The notes: generated by a model not told the origin, from the sequence alone. 64,000 nt of DNA from Streptomyces sp. F001 (GCF_004187715.1 NZ_QZWF01000019.1:1-64000), one strand, 5' to 3'; shown: positions 26,605-36,374, numbered from the stretch's first letter. Program-made: numbers and translations.

Positions 26605-27726
26605 ATGAGGCGCTTGGGGAGCACGCGGCGGACGGCACGGGGGACACGGGCGGGACGTACGGGCCGGGCGGTGGTCGCGGGCCTGGTGTGCGGGGCGGCG
26701 CTGGCCGCCCTGACGGCCGTACCGGCACAGGCGCACGAGCCGGAACACCGGCCGCCGCACTGGGAGCTCAAGGACAGCGGAACCCCGGACGTGCGCTTCC
26801 GGGGCCTGGCGGCCGTCAGCCGGAAGGTCGCCTGGGTGTCGGGAACCGGCGGGACCGTCCTGCGCACGACGGACGGCGGGGCGAGCTGGCGGAACGTCTC
26901 ACCGGACGGCGCCGGCGATCTGCAGTTCCGGGACATCGAGGCGTTCGACGCGCGGCGCGCCGTGGTGCTGGCCATCGGTGAGGGCGAGGCCTCCCGCGTG
27001 TACCGCACCGACGACGGAGGGCTGACCTGGACGGAGTCCTTCCGCAACACCGAGGCGCGGGCCTTCTACGACTGCATGACCTTCTTCGACAGCCGCCACG
27101 GCCTCGCGATGAGCGACCCCGTGGACGGCAGGTTCCGGATCCTGTCCACGAGTGATGGCGGGCGCTCCTGGACAGTGCTGCCCGATGCAGGGATGCCGCC
27201 CGCCCTGACGGGTGAGGCCGGGTTCGCCGCGAGCGGGCAGTGTCTGGTCTCCGCAGGGTCGCGGGACGTCTGGCTGGCCACCGGAGGGGGTGCACGCGCG
27301 CGCGTGCTGCACTCCGCCGACCGCGGGCTGACCTGGACGGCCGCCGACATGCCGCTCCCGGCGGGCGACCCGGCCCGCGGGGTCTTCGCGCTCGCCTTCC
27401 GGGACCGTACGCACGGCCTGGCGGTGGGCGGCGACTACCGTCCCGATCAGACGTCTTTGCAGGCCGCGGCGCACTCCTCGGACGGCGGCCGCACCTGGCG
27501 CCCCGCCGCTGCACCCCCGCCCGCCTACCGCTCCGGCGTCGCGTGGCTCCCGTACAGCCGCACGGTCGCCCTCGCGGTCGGCCCGACGGGGACGGACCTG
27601 ACGACGGACGCCGGCCGCACCTGGCGCACGGTCGACCCGGGCTCGTACGACACCGTGGACTGCACGGCCGACCTGGGTTGCTGGGCCGCCGGGGAGCGGG
27701 GCCGCGTCGCCCGTCTGGAGAGCTGA
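26605..27726 (+). CDS. Secreted Asp-box beta-propeller protein
   Basis: A protein of 373 residues with a signal peptide ending AVPAQAHE. Six Asp-box repeats of the form S/T-x-D-x-G-x-T/S-W (TTDGGASW, TDDGGLTW, TSDGGRSW, SADRGLTW, SSDGGRTW, TTDAGRTW) mark a six-bladed sialidase/BNR-like propeller. Catalytic sialidase residues are not evident; the fold resembles photosystem II assembly factor-like proteins, which bind rather than hydrolyse. TAGCTT 8 bp before the ATG suggests a leaderless message. Confidence 0.82.
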   Translation: MRRLGSTRRTARGTRAGRTGRAVVAGLVCGAALAALTAVPAQAHEPEHRPPHWELKDSGTPDVRFRGLAAVSRKVAWVSGTGGTVLRTTDGGASWRNVSPDGAGDLQFRDIEAFDARRAVVLAIGEGEASRVYRTDDGGLTWTESFRNTEARAFYDCMTFFDSRHGLAMSDPVDGRFRILSTSDGGRSWTVLPDAGMPPALTGEAGFAASGQCLVSAGSRDVWLATGGGARARVLHSADRGLTWTAADMPLPAGDPARGVFALAFRDRTHGLAVGGDYRPDQTSLQAAAHSSDGGRTWRPAAAPPPAYRSGVAWLPYSRTVALAVGPTGTDLTTDAGRTWRTVDPGSYDTVDCTADLGCWAAGERGRVARLES

Positions 27727-27798
27727 CCGCACCGCGTGTGCCGCATGCACCCGGGATGGGGGTACTCGTTTCGCACGACGCGAGAGGAGTGAGCGGAC

Positions 27799-28122
27799 AT
27801 GCCACGCGGCTCGAGCTCCAAGCGGGAACGCCAGTACGAGCACATCAAGGAGAGCGCGCAGGACCGGGGAGAGAGCACGGAACGCGCCAAGGAGATCGCG
27901 GCGCGGACGGTGAACAAGGAACGTGCCCGGTCCGGCGAGTCGAAGACCGCGAGCCGCACCTCGACCCAGGACATGTCGTCCGGCAAGCGGGGCGGTCAGC
28001 GGTCCGGCAAGGGGTCCCAGGGCCCCACCTACGACCAGCTGTACGAGGAGGCCAAGCAGCACAACATCCATGGCCGTTCGGACATGAACAAGCAGCAGCT
28101 GAAGCGCGCCCTCGGTAAGTGA
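27799..28122 (+). CDS. Small basic protein with C-terminal Rho-N/SAP-like motif
   Basis: A protein of 107 residues, highly charged and probably disordered up to about residue 75. The C-terminal part (TYDQLYEEAKQHNI, then MNKQQLKRALGK) has the helix-turn-helix look of a SAP or Rho N-terminal nucleic-acid-binding motif. Similar proteins are annotated as plasmid stabilisation proteins, which is weak evidence. An AGAGGAG site lies before the ATG. Confidence 0.75.
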   Translation: MPRGSSSKRERQYEHIKESAQDRGESTERAKEIAARTVNKERARSGESKTASRTSTQDMSSGKRGGQRSGKGSQGPTYDQLYEEAKQHNIHGRSDMNKQQLKRALGK

Positions 28123-28173
28123 CCGGCCCGGTATCCGGTCGTCGGCCGTCTGCCCCGTACTCTCGTCCCCACC

Positions 28174-28866
28174 ATGACGACCGTACGCATTCCGGCGGGC
28201 TGGCCCGCGACCGAGGAACAGGCCCGCGCGGTCCAGGACGAGTTGCGCGAGCGGGTGGTGCTGGACGAGCCGGGGCCGCCACCGGGAACGGGTCATGTGA
28301 CCGGCGTCGACGTCGCCTACGACGACGAGCGGGACGCGGTGGCGGCCGCGGCCGTCGTCCTGGACGCGGCCACCCTCGCGGTCGTCGCCGAGGGCACGGC
28401 CGTCGGGCGGATCTCCTTCCCGTACGTGCCCGGCCTGCTCGCCTTCCGTGAGATCCCCACCGTCCTGGCGGCCCTCGAGGCCCTGCCCTGCCCGCCCGGC
28501 CTGGTGGTCTGCGACGGCTACGGACGGGCCCACCCGCGCCGCTTCGGCCTGGCCAGCCACCTCGGTGTCCTGACCGGCCTGCCCACGATCGGCGTCGCCA
28601 AGAACCCGTTCACCTTCACCTACGACGACCCCGAGCCCCGGCGCGGGTCGTCGTCCCCGTTGCTGGCGGGCAGGGAGGAGGTCGGCCGCGCCCTGCGCAC
28701 CCGGGACGGCGTCAAGCCGGTCTTCGTGTCCGTCGGCCACCGCGTCGACATGGACACGGCCTGCGCGCATGTGCTGCGGCTGACCCCGCGTTACCGGCTG
28801 CCGGAGTCGACCCGTCGCGCGGACTCCCTGTGCCGGCGGGCACTGCGGGAGGCCGTCGCCGGCTGA
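28174..28866 (+). CDS. nfi: Endonuclease V
   Basis: A protein of 230 residues that nicks DNA near deoxyinosine. The active-site Asp46 is in GVDVAYDD, with FPYVPGLLAFRE and VCDGYGRAHPRRFGLASHLG as further conserved blocks, and GVAKNPF after them. TACTCT lies 10 bp before the ATG with no ribosome site, so it is probably leaderless. Confidence 0.92.
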   Translation: MTTVRIPAGWPATEEQARAVQDELRERVVLDEPGPPPGTGHVTGVDVAYDDERDAVAAAAVVLDAATLAVVAEGTAVGRISFPYVPGLLAFREIPTVLAALEALPCPPGLVVCDGYGRAHPRRFGLASHLGVLTGLPTIGVAKNPFTFTYDDPEPRRGSSSPLLAGREEVGRALRTRDGVKPVFVSVGHRVDMDTACAHVLRLTPRYRLPESTRRADSLCRRALREAVAG

Positions 28867-28942
28867 CCGGCCACCTACTCACTCTTGCTTGAGTACGAGT
28901 ACGGATATCCGGTGCGCCGGCATGATCGGCAGGCTGTGCCGT

Positions 28943-29089
28943 ATGACGACGCACCGTGCCCCCAAGCCCCTCGCCCACCCCAGCCGGCCCGTCGAGCGGG
29001 CCGTGACGCTCGCGCTGCTGCTGGCCGTCCTCGCCGGGCTCGCCTGGATCGGCGGGATGATCTACACGCTGGCCGAGTGGTCGTCCTAG
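28943..29089 (+). CDS. Small single-pass membrane protein
   Basis: A frame of 48 residues with a basic, Pro-containing N-terminus and one hydrophobic helix (VTLALLLAVLAGLAWIGGM). Upstream in-frame ATGs exist at 28889 and 28922, but the chosen one gives the most natural membrane protein. Small proteins like this recur in Streptomyces without known function. Confidence 0.55.
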   Translation: MTTHRAPKPLAHPSRPVERAVTLALLLAVLAGLAWIGGMIYTLAEWSS

Positions 29090-29109
29090 GGTGGCCCGGC
29101 AGGACGGGG

Positions 29110-30300
29110 TCACCGGCTGGCGGCCACCCGGAACGTGATCCCCGCCGCGCGCAGCCGCTCGGTCAGCGCATCGCCCATCGCCACCGCCGTGGTGACCTGA
29201 CCGGCCGTCGGCGGCAGGTCGTCGAAGGCCAGGGACAGCGCCGACTCGGCGAACATCTTCGCCGTCTCCCCGTACCCGGGATCACCGCCCGCGACCTCGG
29301 TGAACACCCGCCGGCCGCCGCCCTCGCCGACGAAGCGCACGGAGAACCAGCTCCTCGCCCGCTTCTCGGCGCTCGGCCCCTCCCCGGGCTTCAGCCGGTC
29401 GGACAACCAGCGCCGTGCGGACGGCAGTTGGGCGGCCACGGCGAGCGCACCGACGGCCGCCACGCCGCCGACGGCGACGGGCAGATGCCGTACGGCCGCG
29501 TAGTGCCGGTAGCGGAAGTCGGGGCCGTACCGGTCCAGTGACCGCGCCGAACGGCGCACGATCTGCGGGTCGATGGTCGGCAGCGGCAGCGCCCAGGCGC
29601 CCACCTCCGGGGCGAACCGCGGAGCACCTGTCGGCGTGGCTGCCCGCCGCCCCATCAGCCGCGGCTCATGGCGCCGGCGGTCCCGTGCGGCGGCCGTCAT
29701 CTGCCGGGCCCGTGAGAACTGGTTCAGCGCGGAGGCGAACGTGCCGCCCGAGAAGGCCGCGTCGGCGGTCACGAACCCGTCCACCGTCAGCGGCACGCCC
29801 TGCGGCAGCTGCCGGACCGTGAAGTACACGCCCAGGTCGTGCGGCACCGAGTCGAAACCACAGGCGTGCACCAGCCGGGCACCCGTCTCACGCGCGCGTG
29901 CGTCATGGCGGACGTACGTCATGTCGACGAACTCGGGCTCGCCCGACAGGTCGAGACAGTCGGTGCCGGTGTCCGCGCAGGCCGCGACGAGTTCCTCGCC
30001 GTACGTCACATAGGGACCCACCGTGGTGGCCACCACGCGCGCGTGCTCGGCGAGCCGGCGCAGCGAGGCCGGTTCGGCCACATCGGCCCGCAGCACCCCG
30101 ATCTCCGCACCGCCCGGTGCCTGTTCCCGCAGCCGCTCCCGCAGCCGGGCCAGCTTCAGTTCGCTGCGGCCGGCGAGCGCCCAGCGCAGGTCCTTCGGCG
30201 CATGGGCGGCGAGATACTCCGCCGTGAGCGTCCCGACGAAGCCCGTGGCTCCGAAGAGCACGATGTCGTACGGACGATCCGTCCTGTTCAGCCTGCTCAT
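29110..30300 (-). CDS. Saccharopine-dehydrogenase-like / trans-acting enoyl reductase family protein
   Basis: A protein of 396 residues. The N-terminal Rossmann fold binds NAD(P) through VLFGATGFVGTLTAEYL, and the middle contains HACGFDSVPHDLG, typical of the saccharopine dehydrogenase-like group that includes mycobacterial trans-acting enoyl reductases. In mycobacteria such proteins reduce polyketide lipid chains; here the substrate is unknown. It converges with the small membrane-protein gene and is divergent from the gene at 30388. Confidence 0.85.
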   Translation of the reverse strand: MSRLNRTDRPYDIVLFGATGFVGTLTAEYLAAHAPKDLRWALAGRSELKLARLRERLREQAPGGAEIGVLRADVAEPASLRRLAEHARVVATTVGPYVTYGEELVAACADTGTDCLDLSGEPEFVDMTYVRHDARARETGARLVHACGFDSVPHDLGVYFTVRQLPQGVPLTVDGFVTADAAFSGGTFASALNQFSRARQMTAAARDRRRHEPRLMGRRAATPTGAPRFAPEVGAWALPLPTIDPQIVRRSARSLDRYGPDFRYRHYAAVRHLPVAVGGVAAVGALAVAAQLPSARRWLSDRLKPGEGPSAEKRARSWFSVRFVGEGGGRRVFTEVAGGDPGYGETAKMFAESALSLAFDDLPPTAGQVTTAVAMGDALTERLRAAGITFRVAASR

Positions 30301-30387
30301 GACACCTCTCGCTCCTCAACCCGCGCCGCTGTCGGTGGCTGAGGCTAGCGTGAGGGGTGCGCAGCCCGACGACGAGCCCGGAGGTGG

Positions 30388-30771
30388 ATGGTGGCCGTAC
30401 CCGCGAACGCCCTGAAGAAGTGGGAGAAAGTGCGCGAGTTCGCGCTCGGGCTGCCCGGTGCGGGGGAGGAGTTCCCCTGGGGTGAGAGTGTCGCCAAGGT
30501 CAACAAGAAGGTGTTCGTCTTCCTCGGCGTGGACGACGGCAGCTACCCCCTGGGCCTCACGGTCAAGCTGAAGGACGAGACGAGCCACGCCCACGCCCTC
30601 ACATCGCCCGGCGCCGAGCCTGCGGGGTACGGCCTGGGCAGGTCCGGCTGGGTGCGTATCCCCCTGGAGCCGAAGGGCGCCCCCGGCGCGGAACTGCTCT
30701 GCGACTGGGTGGAGGAGAGCTACCGCGCCATCGCACCCAAGCGCCTGACCGCGGAGCTGGACGGACACTGA
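30388..30771 (+). CDS. MmcQ/YjbR-family protein
   Basis: A protein of 127 residues of the YjbR/CyaY-like fold, with the N-terminal helix and LPGAGEEFPWGE block, the strand KVFVFLGVDD and the C-terminal helix LCDWVEESYRAIAPK. Members are thought to bind nucleic acid; function is not settled. GGAGG precedes the start; a GTG one codon later is an alternative. Confidence 0.85.
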   Translation: MVAVPANALKKWEKVREFALGLPGAGEEFPWGESVAKVNKKVFVFLGVDDGSYPLGLTVKLKDETSHAHALTSPGAEPAGYGLGRSGWVRIPLEPKGAPGAELLCDWVEESYRAIAPKRLTAELDGH

Positions 30772-30899
30772 CGGCGCCGGCGCTCACCCGCTCCGCAGCG
30801 CGTGGCTAAGCGCTTGCTCGCCCCAGGCCTTGTGTCCGCTGAAACGTGTTCTTACCATCACCGGTGTTACATCAGTTGTGTCACAGCACAGGGGGCTGG

Positions 30900-32036
30900 A
30901 TGACCAGGGCAAAGACGCCACCGCACGGCCCGCTCACCGGCGTACGCGTGGTCGAGCTGGCCGGTATCGGTCCCGGCCCCTTCGCCGCCATGCTTCTCGC
31001 GGACCTCGGCGCCGACGTCGTCCGGGTCGACCGCCCGGGCGGCGCCGGACTCGCCGTCGACCCCGTCCACGACATCACCAACCGCAACAAACGCTCGGTG
31101 ATCGTCGACCTCAAGTCCCCGGGCGGCCCGGCTCGCGTCCTGGACCTGGCAGCCCGCGCCGACATCCTGATCGAGGGCTACCGTCCCGGCGTCGCCGAGC
31201 GCCTCGGCGTCGGCCCCGGGGCCTGCCACGCCCGCAACCCGGCGCTCGTCTACGGCCGCATGACCGGCTGGGGCCAGGACGGCCCCCTCGCCCCCCGCGC
31301 CGGCCACGACATCGCCTACATCGCGCTCACCGGCACCCTCGGCATGATCGGCCGCCCCGACGAACCCCCGGCCGTGCCCGCCAACCTGGTCGGCGACTAC
31401 GCGGGCGGCTCCCTCTACCTCGTCGTCGGCGTCCTCGCCGCCCTCCACCACGCCCGCGCCACCGGAACCGGCCAGGTCGTCGACGCCGCCATCGTGGACG
31501 GCGCCTCACACCTCGCCGCGATGATCCACGGCATGCTCGCCGCCGGCGGCTGGCAGGACCGGCGCGGCGCCAACCTCCTCGACGGCGGCTGCCCCTACTA
31601 CGGCACCTATGAGACGGCCGACGGAAAGTACATGGCGGTCGGCGCGCTGGAACCCCAGTTCTACGACGAGTTCCTGGACCTGCTCGACATCAAGGAGTAC
31701 GCAACCGCCCGCAAGGACTGGTCACGCTGGGGCGAGCTGCGCGAGGCGGTCACGGCCCGCTTCAAGTCCCGTACGAGGGACGAGTGGACGGCCGTCTTCG
31801 AGGGCTCCGACGCGTGCGTGGCCCCCGTCCTGTCGCTGCGTGAGGCACCGCACCATCCGCACCTCGCCGCCCGCGGCACCTTCACCGACCACGACGGCAT
31901 CACCCAGCCCGCCCCCGCGCCCCGTTTCTCCGCCACCCCGACCGCCGTCCGCAGCGGACCCGCACAGCCGGGCGCCGACACCGCGGAGGTGGCCCGCGAC
32001 TGGGACGTACCCGGACTGACGGAGCCCGGCACCTGA
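30900..32036 (+). CDS. Family III CoA-transferase (CaiB/alpha-methylacyl-CoA racemase type)
   Basis: A protein of 378 residues. Conserved blocks are GVRVVELAGIGPGPFAAMLLADLGAD (start of the family), RNKRSVIVDLKSP, and YGRMTGWGQDGP followed by GHDIAYIALTG, typical of alpha-methylacyl-CoA racemases. It would epimerise or transfer CoA on branched acyl chains. It heads a unit with thiolase and FadB genes, so a role in breakdown of branched or side-chain acyl-CoAs is likely. GGGGG precedes the ATG at 30900; the frame is open further upstream, but not in family sequence. Confidence 0.88.
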   Translation: MTRAKTPPHGPLTGVRVVELAGIGPGPFAAMLLADLGADVVRVDRPGGAGLAVDPVHDITNRNKRSVIVDLKSPGGPARVLDLAARADILIEGYRPGVAERLGVGPGACHARNPALVYGRMTGWGQDGPLAPRAGHDIAYIALTGTLGMIGRPDEPPAVPANLVGDYAGGSLYLVVGVLAALHHARATGTGQVVDAAIVDGASHLAAMIHGMLAAGGWQDRRGANLLDGGCPYYGTYETADGKYMAVGALEPQFYDEFLDLLDIKEYATARKDWSRWGELREAVTARFKSRTRDEWTAVFEGSDACVAPVLSLREAPHHPHLAARGTFTDHDGITQPAPAPRFSATPTAVRSGPAQPGADTAEVARDWDVPGLTEPGT

Positions 32037-32098
32037 CCCGGCGTCCGCTGCCTGCAGCCCCCGCCACCTCGACAAACCCTCATCGAAAGGCCTCCCCA

Positions 32099-33313
32099 GT
32101 GACCACCGAAGCGTACGTGTACGACGCGATCCGCACCCCGCGCGGACGCGGCAAGGCGAACGGCGCCCTGCACGGCACCAAGCCCATCGACCTGGTCGTC
32201 GGGCTCATCCACGAGCTCCGCGACCGCTTCCCGAGCCTCGACCCCGCTGCCATCGACGACATCGTGCTCGGCGTCGTCGGCCCGGTCGGCGACCAGGGCT
32301 CCGACATCGCCCGGATCGCCGCCGTCGCCGCGGGACTGCCGGACACGGTGGCGGGCGTGCAGGAGAACCGCTTCTGTGCGTCCGGCCTTGAGGCCGTCAA
32401 CACGGCCGCCGCCAAGGTGCGCTCCGGCTGGGAGGACCTCGTCCTGGCGGGCGGCGTCGAGTCGATGTCCCGGGTGCCGATGGCCTCGGACGGGGGCGCC
32501 TGGTTCAACGATCCGATGACCAACCTCGCCGTCAACTTCGTACCGCAGGGCATCAGCGCCGACCTGATCGCCACGGTCGAGGGCTTCTCCCGCCGGGACG
32601 TCGACGAGTACGCGGCCCTCTCGCAGGAGCGGGCGGCCACCGCGTGGAAGGACGGCCGCTTCGAGCGCTCGCTCGTGCCCGTGAAGGACCGCAACGGCCT
32701 GGTCGTCCTCGACCACGACGAGCATGTGCGCCCCGGCACCACCGCCGACTCGCTGGCCAAGCTGAAGCCGTCGTTCGCCGACATCGGCGACCTGGGCGGC
32801 TTCGACGCCGTGGCCCTGCAGAAGTACCACTGGGTGGAGAAGATCGACCACGTCCACCACGCGGGCAACTCCTCCGGCATCGTGGACGGCGCCGCCCTCG
32901 TCGCGATCGGCTCCAAGGAGGTCGGTGAGCGCTACGGCCTCACCCCGCGCGCGCGGATCGTCTCCGCCGCGGTCTCCGGCTCCGAGCCCACCATCATGCT
33001 CACCGGCCCCGCGCCCGCCACCCGCAAGGCGCTCGCCAAGGCCGGGCTGACCATCGACGACATCGACCTCGTCGAGATCAACGAGGCCTTCGCCGCCGTC
33101 GTCCTGCGCTTCGTCCGGGAGATGGGCCTGTCGCTGGACAAGGTCAACGTCAACGGCGGCGCCATCGCCCTCGGCCACCCGCTCGGCGCCACCGGCGCGA
33201 TGATTCTCGGCACCCTCGTCGACGAACTGGAGCGCCAGGACAAGCGGTACGGCCTCGCCACCCTGTGCGTCGGCGGCGGCATGGGCATCGCCACGATCGT
33301 CGAACGCATCTGA
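32099..33313 (+). CDS. Acetyl-CoA C-acyltransferase (thiolase)
   Basis: A protein of 404 residues. Active-site Cys93 sits in NRFCASGLEAV; the C-terminal His in GGAIALGHPLGATG and Cys in LCVGGGMG complete the thiolase set. It cleaves 3-ketoacyl-CoA in the last step of beta-oxidation. It starts at a GTG 62 bp after the CoA-transferase gene and is followed after 37 bp by fadB; together they form the two components of a fatty-acid oxidation system. Confidence 0.93.
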   Translation: MTTEAYVYDAIRTPRGRGKANGALHGTKPIDLVVGLIHELRDRFPSLDPAAIDDIVLGVVGPVGDQGSDIARIAAVAAGLPDTVAGVQENRFCASGLEAVNTAAAKVRSGWEDLVLAGGVESMSRVPMASDGGAWFNDPMTNLAVNFVPQGISADLIATVEGFSRRDVDEYAALSQERAATAWKDGRFERSLVPVKDRNGLVVLDHDEHVRPGTTADSLAKLKPSFADIGDLGGFDAVALQKYHWVEKIDHVHHAGNSSGIVDGAALVAIGSKEVGERYGLTPRARIVSAAVSGSEPTIMLTGPAPATRKALAKAGLTIDDIDLVEINEAFAAVVLRFVREMGLSLDKVNVNGGAIALGHPLGATGAMILGTLVDELERQDKRYGLATLCVGGGMGIATIVERI

Positions 33314-33350
33314 CCCCAGCGGCAACGAGAGACTTCTACGGAGACCCGTC

Positions 33351-35528
33351 ATGACCGAGAGCACCACCATCCGCTGGGAACAGGACGACACCGGTGTCGT
33401 CACCCTCGTCCTCGACGACCCCGCCCAGTCCGCGAACACCATGAACCAGGCGTTCCGGGACTCGCTCGCAGCGATCACCGACCGCCTTGAGGCCGAGCAG
33501 GACTCCGTCCGCGGCATCATCTTCACCTCCGCCAAGAAGACCTTCTTCGCCGGCGGCGACCTGCGCGACCTGATCCGGGTCACGCCCGAGACCGCGCAGG
33601 CACTGTTCGACGGCGGCCTCGCCATCAAGCGCGACCTGCGCCGCATCGAGACGCTCGGCAAGCCGGTCGTCGCCGCGATCAACGGCGCGGCCCTGGGCGG
33701 CGGCTACGAGCTCGCCCTGGCCTGCCACCACCGTGTCGCCCTCGACGCGCCCGGCTCCAAGATCGGCTGCCCCGAGGTCACCCTCGGCCTGCTGCCCGGA
33801 GGCGGCGGCGTGGTCCGCACGGTGCGCCTGCTGGGCATCGCGGACGCCCTCCTCAAGGTTCTCCTCCAGGGCACCCAGTACAGCCCGCGGCGTGCCCTGG
33901 AGAACGGCCTGATCCACGAAGTGGCCGACACACAGGAGGAGCTGCTCGCCAAGGCCCGCGCCTTCATCGACGCCAACCCGGAGTCCCGGCAGCCGTGGGA
34001 CAGGCCCGGCTACCGCATCCCCGGCGGCACCCCCGCCAACCCCAAGTTCGCGGCGAACCTGCCCGCCTTCCCGGCCAGCCTGCGCAAGCAGACGGGCGGC
34101 GCGCCCTACCCGGCGGCGCGGGGCATCCTCGCCGCCGCCGTCGAGGGGTCCCAGGTCGACTTCGAGACCGCCCAGGTCATCGAGGCCCGCTACTTCGTTG
34201 AGCTGGCGGCCGGTCAGACGTCGAAGAACATGATCCAGGCCTTCTTCTTCGACCTCCAGGCCGTCAACTCCGGCGCCAACCGCCCGAAGGGCATCGAGCC
34301 CCGCCAGGTCCGCAAGGTGGCCGTCCTGGGCGCCGGGATGATGGGCGCCGGCATCGCCTACTCGTGCGCCCGCGCGGGCATCGACGTCGTCCTGAAGGAC
34401 GTCTCCCCGGAGGCGGCCCTCAAGGGCAAGGCCTACTCCGAGAAGCTGTGCGCCAAGGCCGTCTCCCGGGGCCGTACGACCCAGGAGAAGGCGGACGCGC
34501 TGCTCGCCCGCATCACGCCCACCGCCGAGGTCCAGGACCTTGCGGGCTGCGACGCGGTCATCGAGGCCGTCTTCGAGGACACGGCGCTCAAGCACAAGGT
34601 GTTCCAGGAGATCGAGCAGGTCGTCGCGCCGGACGCGCTGCTGTGCTCCAACACCTCGACGCTCCCGATCACCGCGCTCGCCGAGGGCGTGCAGCGCCAG
34701 GCCGACTTCATCGGGCTGCACTTCTTCTCGCCGGTCGACAAGATGCCCCTCGTCGAGATCATCAAGGGCGAGCGGACCGGTGACGAGGCCCTGGCCCGCG
34801 CCTTCGACCTGGTCCGGCAGATCAAGAAGACGCCGATCGTCGTCAACGACTCGCGCGGCTTCTTCACCTCACGGGTGATCGGCCACTTCATCAACGAGGG
34901 CGTGGCGATGGTCGGCGAGGGCATCGAGCCCGCCTCGGTCGAGCAGGCGGCGGCCCAGGCCGGTTACCCGGCCAAGGTGCTGTCCCTGATGGACGAGCTG
35001 ACGCTCACCCTTCCGCGCAAGATCCGCAACGAGACCAGGCGGGCGGTGGAGGAGGCGGGCGGCACCTGGACCGCGCACCCGGCGGAGGCCGTCATCGACC
35101 GAATGGTCGACGAGTTCGGCCGCCCCGGACGCAGTGGCGGCGCCGGCTTCTACGAGTACGGCGAGGACGGCAAGCGTACGGGCCTGTGGCCGGGCCTGCG
35201 GGAGCACTTCACGCGTGAGGGCGCCGAGATCCCGTTCGAGGACATGCAGGAGCGCATGCTCTTCTCGGAGGCGCTGGACACCGTCCGGCTCCTGGAGGAG
35301 GGGGTGCTGACCTCCGTCGCCGACGCCAACATCGGCTCGATCCTCGGCATCGGGTTCCCCGGCTGGACCGGCGGCGTCCTGCAGTACATCAACGGCTACG
35401 AAGGAGGCCTGCCCGGCTTCGTGGCACGCGCGCGTGAGCTCGCCGACCGCTACGGAGAGCGGTTCACCCCGCCGGCGCTGCTGGTGGAGAAGGCGGAGAA
35501 GGGGGAGACGTTCACGGACGCGCGCTGA
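33351..35528 (+). CDS. FadB-like enoyl-CoA hydratase / 3-hydroxyacyl-CoA dehydrogenase
   Basis: A protein of 725 residues. The N-terminal 200 residues are an enoyl-CoA hydratase (KTFFAGGDLRDL, GAALGGGYELALACH, LPGGGGVVRTVRLLG). The NAD-binding dehydrogenase begins around residue 325 with GAGMMGAGIAYSCARAG, contains GLHFFSPVDKMPLVEII, and is followed by two C-terminal helical domains. It carries out the second and third steps of beta-oxidation. ATG start with GGAG upstream. Confidence 0.93.
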   Translation: MTESTTIRWEQDDTGVVTLVLDDPAQSANTMNQAFRDSLAAITDRLEAEQDSVRGIIFTSAKKTFFAGGDLRDLIRVTPETAQALFDGGLAIKRDLRRIETLGKPVVAAINGAALGGGYELALACHHRVALDAPGSKIGCPEVTLGLLPGGGGVVRTVRLLGIADALLKVLLQGTQYSPRRALENGLIHEVADTQEELLAKARAFIDANPESRQPWDRPGYRIPGGTPANPKFAANLPAFPASLRKQTGGAPYPAARGILAAAVEGSQVDFETAQVIEARYFVELAAGQTSKNMIQAFFFDLQAVNSGANRPKGIEPRQVRKVAVLGAGMMGAGIAYSCARAGIDVVLKDVSPEAALKGKAYSEKLCAKAVSRGRTTQEKADALLARITPTAEVQDLAGCDAVIEAVFEDTALKHKVFQEIEQVVAPDALLCSNTSTLPITALAEGVQRQADFIGLHFFSPVDKMPLVEIIKGERTGDEALARAFDLVRQIKKTPIVVNDSRGFFTSRVIGHFINEGVAMVGEGIEPASVEQAAAQAGYPAKVLSLMDELTLTLPRKIRNETRRAVEEAGGTWTAHPAEAVIDRMVDEFGRPGRSGGAGFYEYGEDGKRTGLWPGLREHFTREGAEIPFEDMQERMLFSEALDTVRLLEEGVLTSVADANIGSILGIGFPGWTGGVLQYINGYEGGLPGFVARARELADRYGERFTPPALLVEKAEKGETFTDAR

Positions 35529-35538
35529 CGCGCCCCGG

Positions 35539-35581
35539 GAGCGGGACCGGCGTATTGCTCGGCGACACGCCGGTCCTGCTC
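35539..35581. terminator. Strong bidirectional terminator
   Basis: A 15-bp stem (GAGCGGGACCGGCGT against ACGCCGGTCCTGCTC, one G-T pair) with a 13-nt loop lies between the convergent fadB and MerR stops. Confidence 0.85.
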
Positions 35582-35583
35582 TC

Positions 35584-36300
35584 TCAGGCGGATCCGCCTG
35601 CCCCTGAGGTCCCGTCGAGCCACTCCCGCAGCTCCTCCCGCAACGACCGCTGGAAGGCCGTCAGCAGCGCCTGCACCACGATCGGCTGCATGTGCGCCGA
35701 CAGTGACCTCACCGCGCCGGCGTCACGCTCCGCCACCTCGCCGCGCAGCAGCTGCGACAGCTCGTGGGCGGCGGCGCGCGAGTGCTCGATGAGCGCGGTG
35801 CGCGCCGCGAGGATCGCCTCCTGGGACAGCGGCACGTCGAGCAGCTGCACGCCGAGCCGCAGCAGACCGGAGTCGATCCGGTACACGCCGTCGGCCGGCG
35901 CCACCACGCCCATCGCCGCCAGCCGCTCCACGTCCTCGTCGCCCAGCGCCCGCCCCGCCCGTCGCTCCAGCTCCGCACGCGTCACCGTCTCCACCACGTC
36001 CGGCGCCCAGGAGGCCACCACGGCCCGGTGAATCGCCAGGTCATGAGCGGTGAGGTCCGGCGGCAGCTGCTGGAGATAGCGTTCGATGGCCGCCAGCGTC
36101 ATGCCCTGGTGCTGCAACTCCTCGATCAACGCGAGACGCGCCAGGTGCTCCCGGCCGTAGTGCCCCACCCGGCGCGGACCGATCACCGGCGGGGGCAGCA
36201 GGCCCTTGGTGCCGTAGAAGCGCACCGTGCGCACCGTGACGCCGGCCCGGGCGGCCAGCTCGTCGATGGTGAGGGTCGGCTCCTCGGTGTCGGTCGTCAT
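35584..36300 (-). CDS. MerR-family regulator
   Basis: A protein of 238 residues. The N-terminal winged helix reads TIDELAARAGVTVRTVRFYG and KGLLPPPVIGPRRVGHYG, followed by a dimerisation helix and a long C-terminal effector domain without the cysteine ligands of metal-sensing MerR proteins. It converges with the fad genes and most likely senses an acyl or CoA ligand, which is inference. GATACT 9 bp before the ATG suggests a leaderless message. Confidence 0.85.
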   Translation of the reverse strand: MTTDTEEPTLTIDELAARAGVTVRTVRFYGTKGLLPPPVIGPRRVGHYGREHLARLALIEELQHQGMTLAAIERYLQQLPPDLTAHDLAIHRAVVASWAPDVVETVTRAELERRAGRALGDEDVERLAAMGVVAPADGVYRIDSGLLRLGVQLLDVPLSQEAILAARTALIEHSRAAAHELSQLLRGEVAERDAGAVRSLSAHMQPIVVQALLTAFQRSLREELREWLDGTSGAGGSA

Positions 36301-36374
36301 GTGCAGCAGTATCGCTGTCTCACCAGTGCTGTGAAACCTCGTACGCATCCTTCGGTGACCATGAAGTGAACGAC

